Part shown: positions 11,901 through 21,500 of the stretch, piece after piece
Position numbering within the stretch: position 1 is the first letter of the stretch
How the letters are laid out: each line of letters begins with the position of its first letter
Source of the DNA: Cliona cf. orientalis
Lineage: Eukaryota > Porifera > Demospongiae > Clionaida > Clionaidae
NCBI GenBank assembly: GCA_963930775.1
Contig: OZ005704.1
Span: 1,612,001-1,676,000 of the forward strand
Reading direction: 5' to 3'
Length of the DNA stretch: 64,000 nucleotides
Notes under the pieces: generated by a model
Told to the model about the DNA's origin: nothing
Databases searched by the model: none
Seen by the model: the letters and a program-made list of their open reading frames with translations, nothing else
Position numbers and translations under genes: made by a program

Positions 11901-13753
11901 AGGCGGCCTCCAAAATAGCATGCGGGCGGGTGACCAGAAACACGTTTACAACTAACACTGGCCTTATAGGCAATTTTTTATGATTCTGACATGCCTACTC
12001 TTAGGCCATACCTATTTTATTTTATGTTGCGCGGGCCCGACCGACCCTGATTTTCTGCTCCAAAGAAAATAATGATAATTTTGTTATATCATACTTAGGG
12101 ACTTTAGCAAGCTCTCTGCTCCGATCCTAGCTTCCAAAATGGACCCCAGTTGAATCTGGCTGAGTCCAGTGGTGAAAAGAGTGATCAAGATAGATCAGAA
12201 CTCTCGATGCAGCTAGGAAGATTTCTTGGCGAATCCGGAGCTGAAGAGCTCCTACTGTGTAGATTGGTCACGTGATTACTGTTCCTGCTAATCATGTGAC
12301 TATCATTTTTATTTTTAAATCGACCTACCGACCTTACTTGCAAGCCATTTCCGCCCGCGCAACATAAGTTCAAATTGCTACAAGCATACATATTAAGGTA
12401 CCATTAAATTGCGTGGGCGTGAGGTGGGGGATATGACACCTAAACCACATCAAAGTCATTAGTGAGGTGCATGTTGTGTAACCACGCCCTTTTAATTGCA
12501 CAGGTCTCAGGGGTGTGGCTGCTAGAGCCGGAAGTGTTCATTTAATATCCTCCATGGACCGGAAGCCGAGCCGGAAGGGAGGGGCCAGGCCACGCCCAAA
12601 ACAGCCCCACCCTGTTCCCCAAGGACCACCATTCTCAATCAAGTGCCTACTAACCACCGGATGTCCACCGGAAGCCCACAATCAATCCCAATTAAAACAC
12701 ACAGCTTCCTCGAGGCCAAAACACACACAAACACTTGGAGGCCGTTCTGCCACACCGCCCACGCAAGAGCTCACCTCATTTCCTGTGTGGGCGGAGTAAC
12801 AACACGTCATCGCAACCACATCCGCTTCAAACCATCGTCAGCTTCCGTCCAGCCGTACAGGCCCCTCGATCGCACCGCCGTACAGTGCCTCATTAACAGA
12901 CATGGCCTCACCTTTGACCTCCTGCCACGCCCCCAAAGCCTCCTCGCGGGGTTCAAAGGTCACCACCGCTTCCGGGACACGCCCACCTATCGCCGAGGCC
13001 AAGTCCCAGGCGCCGATGTCCAAGCACTGGCCCGTGAAGCCACGCCCAATCGGAAGCAATAAAACCTGCATTAACGCACACGCACACACTCCACACAGTG
13101 CCAGGAACACGCCCACATGCTTAATTAGGCCTAATAAGCTTTTTTTTTTTTTTTTTTTTTTTTTTTGTCGTTGCGGTTAATAGTTAAGAAAGAATGCTTT
13201 GATCTTGCTTTGATGTGGGCAATTACCGGCCTTTTCTACAGGGGCCACTTCCGGTCGCTAATTACACGCGCATAATCATCCCTGGCCGATTCTGGACACG
13301 CCCACCTTCGACCAAAAGCACTCGTATGGCCTCTTCGGCCAAGCCCCTTCACGATTCGCTAATTGAATTAGCCATTCCTGACGCTCACGCCCACGCAATT
13401 AAATGGTACCTTAAACCGCACTCACCATAGAGCTTGAAGGGGGGACTAAGGCTCCCATTGGAGCATGTCCAACTGCCTTCATCAGAAATAAGAACATTTT
13501 CGAAGATCAATCTCGCATCCTGCTTGCGAATGCGTCCCGTCGAATCCATATGTAGTGCTCCGTTCTTGAGCCACTGCACTTCACCTGTTAGATGTATTTC
13601 TCTTCTGCTATCAACGCATAGCAAATTGAGCTTGCCGTTCTGATCCCGCTCGCTATCGACACAGATTTGCACGTCTGGAGCGTCACAGCGAGAATCGTGA
13701 TGCGCAATCGAAGAGATTGCCATCATACAAACGAGGAACGAAAGTTGAATCAT
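8345..13753 (-). CDS. Ig-superfamily secreted or membrane protein, 5' exons (3' end unresolved)
   Basis: Four exons connect in phase on the minus strand: 13426-13753, 9460-9864, 9062-9284 and 8345-8427. Exon 1 opens with a signal peptide (MIQLSFLVCMMAISSIA) and encodes a complete small Ig-like domain (LNLLCVDS, VQWLKNG, DEGSWTCSN). Exon 2 encodes a second Ig-like domain (NNFSIPCSIE to GINFACGFYV). Exons 3-4 encode a third (SRHSWQLNDDE to FTAKLGNTTAS) that lacks obvious core cysteines. Donors are GTGAGT, GTAAGT, GTATGT and GTAAGC. The frame is still open at the exon 4 donor, so at least one more exon must lie to the left; none could be identified. Transmembrane and cytoplasmic parts are therefore unknown. 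Likely role: cell-surface recognition, inferred only from the Ig fold. Confidence 0.7.
9934..10577. mobile_element. Foldback element with long terminal inverted repeats, in Ig gene intron 1
   Basis: The left arm (about 9934-10015) and right arm (about 10506-10577) are imperfect reverse complements of about 75 bp. They share CTAG..TAAGAGATT, GCTCTAGCGGGCATTAA / TTAACGCCCGTTAGAGC and GAGGGGGTGTGGTC. The middle carries a copy of the repeat also found at 13169. No open frame of note. Confidence 0.75.
10301..10500 (+). repeat. Dispersed repeat, copy 1 (copy 2 at 13167-13375)
   Basis: Both copies start GTCGTTGCGGTTAATAG and share GCTTTGATCTTGCTTTGAT, GGGCAATTA and a CACTCGTATGGC / CATTCGTATGGC segment. 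Copy 2 abuts a run of 27 T at 13140-13166, which on the minus strand would be a 3' poly-A tail and hints at a retroposed element. Copy 1 has no such run. Each copy sits inside a different larger inverted-repeat element. Confidence 0.65.
11682..11967. mobile_element. 286-bp inverted-repeat element in Ig gene intron 1
   Basis: Ends share TGTAAACGTGTTTCTGGTCA (left) and TGACCAGAAACACGTTTACA (right), with GGCCACTGTT / AACACTGGCC outside and the GCATGCGGGCGGG / CCATGCGGGCGGG motif inside. The near-perfect terminal repeats total about 35 bp. It looks like a MITE. Confidence 0.75.
12022..12368. mobile_element. About 345-bp inverted-repeat element in Ig gene intron 1
   Basis: Left TTATGTTGCGCGGGC near 12022 and right GCCCGCGCAACATAA ending near 12367 are exact reverse complements. 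The interior shows nothing coding. It lies immediately left of the TTAA-bordered element at 12393. Confidence 0.7.
12393..13414. mobile_element. 1.0-kb TTAA-bordered inverted-repeat element abutting Ig gene exon 1
   Basis: The left end begins TTAAGGTACCATTAAATTG and the right end finishes CAATTAAATGGTACCTTAA. The inverted repeat continues through GCGTGGGCGTGAG, about 31 bp in all. TTAA at both borders resembles a piggyBac-type target duplication. The GC-rich interior carries open frames of 92-139 codons on both strands, but these are overlapping low-complexity frames with no domain. It also includes the 27-T run and repeat copy 2. The element ends only 11 bp from the GT donor of the Ig gene's first exon. 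Confidence 0.75.
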
Positions 13754-14227
13754 GCAGCCAGGCTTTAGGACAACACTTTGCTGCTCAGTTCAATATCGCT
13801 CGAAAATAGACTTTTTCCAACTCACTTTTCTAGTTTCATATGCGTAGTGAGATTACTAATTTTGTTGTTGCTCGAGAGAAGATAGAGGGACATTTCCAGG
13901 GGCTTTCCCGCCGGCGGTACTCCAAGTACGCACCTACGCACGCACGCAGCTCTACCACAATGAAGCACTATAGTGCAAAACCCTCGGCGCAATAGCAATA
14001 GCTTGTCTGCATGTTGTAAATTTGTGAACACTGTTTACTGTACAGTTTACAGTTCTGGTTACTGTAGTTGTAGAGAGTAACCACAAGAATGCACTAATAC
14101 GGTGTCATAATAGTCCCCCAAACCATCCCCCCCCCCCCCCCCACCATTATTGGTAGGGGGCCAATTAAATCAATTCCAACCTGAGTAATAATAATATTTT
14201 AAAGTAATCTTAGATCCATACTTTTGA

Positions 14228-14645
14228 CTTAATTGCAATTGGGTGGAGAGAAGCTGGGGCTTTCTGCATGCATCATTGGTCATTTGACAGGTAGGGCAGC
14301 AATCTTGCTGGAATTTTTATCTCTTCCAAACTGGCCACCTAAATTTGATTGCAAACAACACAGAATTGTATGTAAAGATACCATCTTTAATATCTGCTCA
14401 ATAGCTCACCTTGGGCACTGTTATCATGGCAGGATTTCAAGGTTCTCTCTTTGTCTATGAGAGATCGTGGCACATACTTCCACGTACTCTCTGACTGCTT
14501 GGGAGCCTGCAGGTTCCTTGGAATAATACAGAATATTAATTTCATTTCTCCTTTGGTTCTTCGTGTATCCAGGTGGATATTGGTGGGATTCCAAACACTC
14601 GTATACAGCATCATAGTCCTCCGTGACTTCAAATCCTCAATCTCA
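14228..14645 (-). pseudogene. Eroded retroelement integrase fragment (H2C2 zinc-binding region)
   Basis: Conceptual minus-strand reading, moving between frames, gives YPPGYTKNQRR, then LYYSK, then WKYVPRS..ERTLKSCHD, then GGQFGRDKNSSKI, then CQMTND followed by QKAPASLHPI. This order matches the zinc-binding N-terminal region of Gypsy/GIN-type integrases as I know them (a histidine, a GGHFGRDKT-like stretch, then CxxCQ). Several frame changes and in-frame stops break it, so it is non-functional. Neither the catalytic core nor LTRs were seen nearby. Confidence 0.75.
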
Positions 14646-14837
14646 TAATTTCGAGCTTTTCCAATTGCGAATGGTTAATTACCTACCCTTTGTGCATGTG
14701 CTGGCGAAAATCGGACATCAGCTATGAGCATGCGCACTGCTATGAAATTTTCGTTACCAGAAAGGGAACCAAGGGTAGTTGCATAACATGCTTCACCACC
14801 ATGTGATATCTCATTATTGGTCATAATTAATTAATAA

Positions 14838-15343
14838 TTGTGAATGCATCAAGTAAAAAGGAAACTTTAGGCATAATAATTTATACCTGGCATGATTATA
14901 ATAATATTATTATTTGACCAGCTGTGAGAAAAGGGACTGTTTGGGATTGTTTTATTTGTACATGTAGTATGTATGTAGCATGCAAATTGCCAATGTACTG
15001 TTACAGTTGCCTATGCCTCAAGCTCTGTGTTTATGGCTAAAGCTACACCAGTCTACACTCACAACTACATTATATAGTAGTAGTTTGTAGTGTGTAGCTT
15101 CAAATATTATTATGTACCATCAAGGGCTTATAGACCCCATGCAATGTATACTCTAAGAAGTGTAGTGGATTTACTCTGTGTTTGTGGTAGTAGCTACTCT
15201 GGTACAGGTATATAAACTCACAATAATTTGTAGAAAGCATGTAAGTTGGATATTGAGGTAATAAACAGAAATGGTCCTTTCTGTTGATTTTCTCAAAATT
15301 GAAACTGTGCTTTAAGTTTCCTTTTTATTTGATACATTCACAA
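14838..15343. mobile_element. 506-bp inverted-repeat element, copy 1 (copy 2 at 36022-36511)
   Basis: Left end TTGTGAATGCATCAAGTAA and right end (reverse complement) TTGTGAATGTATCAAATAA, both followed by AAAGGAAACTT: terminal inverted repeats of about 31 bp. The interior has no coding frame. Copy 2, in the same orientation, is nearly identical over its whole length apart from a few small indels, indicating recent mobility. Confidence 0.85.
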
Positions 15344-15534
15344 TTATTAATTATTTTTATCATCTGCTTTAATTGTTAGTGTTTGTCAGGCTGCTATAGT
15401 TCTAGTAGTCTTTCAGCTGTTAGTGCTGTAAAGCAATAATAATAATATTATAGTAAAGTACACACAGTATTAGCTAATCTGCAAGTTCTACTAAAAAATT
15501 AGACTTTAATACCATCAAAAGTTTTAAATTGGAG

Positions 15535-18500
15535 TCATGCAGAATCATTAGATTTTTCCTTTTCCTCCATAGCTTCTTTTTCCAGTTCTGGCTCGGGTTG
15601 CTGGTCTAATTCACTTTTTTCCTCTTCCTCTCCAGTATTTTTATCATCATCTGCTTCTTCCTTTGATTCAGGCTGGGGGGTTGGCTTGTTTGGTTCACCC
15701 TCAGCACTCTCTTCATCCACTGCCTTTTCCTCCATAGTTTCCTTCTCTGGTTCAGGCTGGGGGCTTTGCTTTTTCGGTTCGTCACTCTCCTTCTTTTCAT
15801 CGTCCTCAAATACATCATCACAGACATCATCAAATGGCATACTTACACACACAGAGGCCCGCTCTTTCCCCACTCCAAGCTTTTCCTGAGTGAATGCAGA
15901 ATCACACGAGCTTGTATATTATAGCTATTGTACTTGAGTAGAAATTAATGGTCTTACCTTCCATGGGATAGATTCAGAAGTACTAGGATGAGTACTAGTT
16001 GGAGACTTACACGACGTTTCGACTGTTCCAGTCGTAGCTGTGTAGTTGGGATTTGGTTTTTTGTCAAACTTTTGTTTCTGTGGAGTAGTCATCTGAGGCT
16101 TGATGGTGAAGAAGGCCTTCCACTCCTCTCTGACGTCAGAGCTCATCACACAGAGAAATAAAAAGATGAACAAACCCTGGAAGGAGTTAAAGATTGTGAA
16201 TAAGACCTGAAAAGCTTCACGAAGTCCCGTGACGGAAAAGGTGAGAGCAGCAAAGAGCCATGTAAGTCCAAAGAGGGACATCACTCCACCGATGCTGAAG
16301 ATCACACGAATGGCATCATTCCTGCTGACGGACTGATTCTTCAGACTGGCTGTTTTCTTGACATGCTTGATCAGCACCACAATGACACACACGAATATGA
16401 CAACATTGAAGAGAAAGATGGCTAGGAGCGGGGCAAGAAAAGCTCCCCAGAAGGCTCCAGGATGGGACAGGAAACAGCTGTGCATAATTATTACGTAATA
16501 TTTTTATATTATTATATCTATAATCAGGAGCATATGAGCCGCCCGAAGGGCGGGGAAGGAGCGTCCGACTACCGTAGGGTTGGCTGTACTATGTGTTAGG
16601 CGAAGTCCTTAAGGCTACACTTCCTTATTTGGAACGTGCAGCTGGTGCGGTGCATAGCAGATTACTTTTGTACAACCCACACTGTACTAGCTAATTGACT
16701 TAGTCTGTAGTGTGGTTGTAGACTGTGTACTACGGGCGGTACTATCACTATGGAGCTTAACCAATGGAAATACCCTGCAGCTGGCCACTCCATATAAGGT
16801 CAAGCACTGCTAATGAACTTCGCCTAACACATAGGAAACGCAGTCGGACGCTCCTTCGCCGCCCTTCGGGCGGCTCATATGCTCCTGCTATAATGTAAGT
16901 TTTTTTGTTAACGTACAAAATAAGCTTTCCAGATTTATCTCTTTTTGTCATGATGTCATCCTCAACCTCATTTCCATTTGCCAGTTCAGAAATTAGTGTA
17001 ATTATGACAGGAACGGCTGGTGCAGCTATTAAATGAATAAAATGCAATATTAAATTGCATGTTTAGCATGCTGCATGATGCAGTATGCTAGAGGCTTACA
17101 CCAACAAATAATGGAGAGGATTATGATGTATTTGGTAGTCGTTCGAACAAAAACTATGACCAGTTTCTGGAACATGAGCAGTGCCTCAGCTCCCATCCAC
17201 AGCACTGACGTCAGAGCGAAGTAGTGCACAAGGAGAGATACAAACACACAGCCGCCGTACAGAGCTGGTACACTTTCAGCACTTAGTACCACAAAGGCGA
17301 GAGAGATAATCAACATGAGAAGCAGAGCTAGGCAAAGCTGGATGTGTAATTTGGTGATATCCTTCTGGCGAACATTTCTAGCAAAAAAATTAGTGGTACA
17401 CATTATCATTAGGCTCATCCCTAAATAGTCCTAGGCCAATTTCAATATTGCACACTGAATAGATCTGGGGATGGTGCTAATTTTTAATTTATGATTATTG
17501 TGGATGGAGATAGCTTAAACTAACTTGAAAATGATGAGGCTGATGAGAGTGAGAACAAGTGATGCAATGGAGATAGGCATTCCAATGTAAGAGATGTACG
17601 TCAGTGCCCTTTCGACCTTGGACTCCTCACAGTTATCCTCTCTCAGGCAGATATCCTACAGGTAGATGCACACAAGTCATATAGGCTTATAATAATATAC
17701 ACACTCATTCGCACAAGCATACAACATGCACACACACTCACATATTATACTTAAACACACACACACATACAGTAGTACTTAACTCCAATTAAACGAATAC
17801 GACTATAAAGAGCAGATGATAAAATTAATTATTAATTATCATACCACTAGTGTGCAGAAGTTGGTGAGATGGCTACAGGTACATGTGGCAAATTCCCGAT
17901 TGTGGCTAATCTTGGTTGTACAGCCTCGAGGAGTCCAATCTTGAAGCTCAAAGTCCCACGCTACACATCTCTCACTTCCTGGGATTACAAAGTCCTGAAT
18001 ACAGTACACACAATACTTGTATTGAATGTCATCAGTACAGTGTTACATAAGCATATTATTATGCATGATTGAATAACACGATATGAAATTGTACTCACGG
18101 AATCATTAATATTCAGTCTCAGAGTCACAGTCACAGGTTCACTAAGGTCATCAAGGTGTATGGAGGTGTTGCCAACAGTGGCTGATAGAATGTGGGTGCC
18201 AACCTCTGTCACTATCGTGTCATTGTAGTCTGTTCCGGCAACAGGGAATAAGTTGGTGCTTTCGTAGACACCAAAGACAGCTCCAACAGTTGGTTGGTTA
18301 ATATGTTCAAATAGTGAGCCAGGGAGAATGATGGCTGCGTTTTGCTGAGAGGAAGGTTCACCTGGCCTCACCTGATTTCCGGAACCAAGCATTGTCTCAT
18401 TGATATCAGCTCCTAGGATGTATCGTTGTTGAGTATGATAACGAATATTGTGCTTTGATAATATACATATAAACAATCTTGCATTTTATGCCTCCTATAC

Positions 18501-21500
18501 TGTCTTAATAACAATAATACCTATGGAGAAGCTCCTTCCTTCTTTTGTCAGGTTCGTCACATCCCTCTGTCAACAGCAATATCACATCAATGTTATTCCA
18601 AAAATACAGTATAGCTACCGTTCATACTCACCCTTTCAGTAAGAATGGTCAGCGAAGGCACAGTGAACTTTTGCACCTCATTCAGAGGAGCTCGTTGAGC
18701 TGATGTGGATAATATGACTTCAAAGGACTGAACCACTCTGTAAAATGAATAATTATTATACATGTTATTATATCTAGGAAGGCTAACTTTGAACTGCTTT
18801 CAACGACAACATTTTCAGGATTCCATTGAAGAAGAGAACTGACTACATTGGCCACGTTATTAACAACCTATGGTAGAACATGTACATTTATAAAGCTGAG
18901 AGTGAGAGAGAGAGAGAGAGGGAGTAGACGTAGCTTTCATACATACTGTAGTTGTAATGGCAGTATTAGGTTCGGTGAGAAAAATTTTCAGCTTGTTGAA
19001 ATAGTCAGCAACAGTGCTCAAAAGTTCATCATTTTGTTCAGCTTCGTTGTTCTCTAATTCCATCATAGCATCAGACAATGACTGCACAGCACCTTCAACA
19101 TTCTCTGCCGTTAGCTGTATGTCAGTAAGGTACAATACTCACTTCAAATCAGTGATTATTCGTTAAAATCTCACATTCGAAAAAGTATTGTTGAGCTCCT
19201 CTATCACTGTGATGTATGTGGACATAATAATATGCAGATTAATCATTATTCTATATAGTTAAATCATAGTCATAATATTATTTTTCATTGTTACTAATAA
19301 TTATTGCTGTTGCTGAAACGTATACTTTTGTCGAGAAGATTCTCGACCCTTATTGTTGTTATCTTATTGTAAGTTTGCGGTTTGCGTTGTGTGTGCATTG
19401 CAACCAAATAACCTTCGGTGGGGGGCATTGTGGTGGGGGACACTGTGGTGGGGGACCCTGTGGTGGGGGACACTGTGGTGGGGGACACTGTGGTGGGGGA
19501 CATTGTGGTTGAGAATGCTTCCTGGAAAGATTATATATTATTATTATCTCATTTATTATATTGATACACTGTATTTACCACGAGAATAGCAAAATTGGTG
19601 AGATGATCGCATTCGCATTGGATAATTTTATCGGTGTCGGCAGTAATATTACATCCATGAGGAGTCCAACTTTGGGTACTAAAATTCCATGAGACACATC
19701 TTTTTGAAGAAGGATCTATGTACTGACGAATTATGACTCACTATAATTATTATCATCTATTAAAATAAATAACGTAGAGCTTACTTTTCCCTCAAGCTTC
19801 TGAGGCTTAAATGAAATTGTAACTGGTGACTCAAGGTTCTGAATGGTTAAATTGTGGCCGACAGTAGCTGCTAGAACTTGGGAGTAAATCTCAGTTGTCC
19901 TTGAATCGGAACTTGTCCCTCCAGTGGGAAATAGTGTGGCTGTTTCATAGAGACCAAAGAAGATTCCAACACTACTGCCAGTGAGTTGATCACCAAGCTG
20001 CTGAAAGAGAGACGCAGGTAGCTCAATCCCTGTACCCTCTCGAAGGGTATTTATTCTTTCAGTCACCAACTTTCCATCAACTGCATTAAAGAAGTAACCC
20101 ATGCAATTAACAGCTATATTGGAAAAATGGGTGATAATTGTATCAACTAACTGGCAGAAAATTTTCTCCCATTTGTTTTTAAATCATCTAAGTTCACCTT
20201 CCAAAGGAGAGAGACATGCATGAATTAACCATGGGTAAACTTTCATGCAGAACCTCACTCTTTCAGCCACAATATTCAAGGACTGAGACTCCAAGGTGGA
20301 ATTGTGGATTCGAGTGGTGTTTTCAGGAATATCCTGAGCATACTGAGAAACAAAGTCCTCAAATGACTTCATAATCCTGAGTGAAATACAATGTTGTTAA
20401 TGAGCTCTTGGACTGTCTCCAAGATAGCTAGCTATAGTTCTAAAATTGTGTTTGCTAGTTCAATAATAGCTCTCGAATCTCGATAGTACTTTTTTTTTCT
20501 TGCAACAGTAGTTATCACTCATGTGGCCTTCCTTACCTTGATCCAATATCTGCCTCAACTGCTGTTGCCGTCCACTGAAGTAAAGAGTCCACTATCTTCA
20601 CAACATCAGATACAAACTGTGAAATGCCATGATATCATCTTTAATCATCCTATGATTTAGTTGGGAATGGAAAACTTACATTCGAATCACTACTCTGATC
20701 TGATTGACTGATCTCCTCAGTGATAATCGATAAAATGCTGGCAATTTTGTTCAGATTGTCCTCATTTTGATCCACTTCACTCTCAAGTGATTGTTCAATA
20801 ATCTTAGATAGGTTTGCCAAGTACTCACCTACCGTCTCATTAGTAAGCTACACATGAACAATAATCATAACCCCAATCCAGATCAGAATCTGGATTAGTC
20901 TAATCCAGTTCCTGTGTAAACACCTTTATAATTAATCCAGGCTAAAATCCATACCTTGAAGTGGATTACATTGTGGTCTCTGAATAGTATTATAAATAAA
21001 TAATAGCTACTGTGGTATCCTGGGCAAGCGCCCACTCCTGGGTGGGCACCCATGCACCCCATGCCAATGTAACAGCAAGTGTATGCAATTTATATCCTAG
21101 GCAAGTGTTCATGTGGACCAAAAATTAATTTAATCGTGAGTTATATTTAAGTGGGAAACTGCTGTGCTTTCGTAATCTGGATTGGTGTGAATAAATGGGA
21201 CTGCATGACTATCGTTATACTATAATGTATGCATCTGTGCTGTCATTTTACTTTTGTAGAATTAAGGATATCCAGCTGATCACACAGCACTCCACATCCA
21301 TTTCGATCGAAATCCTCCCATTTTCCTTGAGAATTACACAATCTGCTCACAGAGTATTTTATGTTGTTGGGGCACTGGTGGTAAATTCTGGTATTTCTAC
21401 TGACTTCTTGCCAAGTGTACGTTTTGCAACCTACAGTGATCTCTTCTCCACAGCAGGTGCCTATGTATATGAAAGTATTATTGTTATGGGATCAAGAGGA

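Larger units (their letters stand above)
13754..15534. other. Intergenic region between Ig gene and adhesion GPCR
   Basis: Contains the upstream region of the Ig gene (right of 13753), a fragment of the AACCCTCGGCGC element at about 13975-14100, a run of about 16 C at 14127-14142, the integrase fossil and the 506-bp inverted-repeat element. No functional gene was seen. Confidence 0.65.

Noticed and set aside
12515..13180. Overlapping open frames of 92-139 codons on both strands
   Set aside because: They lie inside the TTAA-bordered element in GC-rich low-complexity sequence, overlap each other in several frames and show no domain.
15606..15889. Open frames overlapping the acidic tail exon
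   Set aside because: They are shadow frames of the purine-rich tail exon of the GPCR; the frame in phase with exon 15958-16477 is the acidic one ending at 15535.
19288..19589. Plus-strand open frames with GGGHC or WWGTL repeats
   Set aside because: They translate the coding minisatellite of the minus-strand GPCR on the wrong strand.
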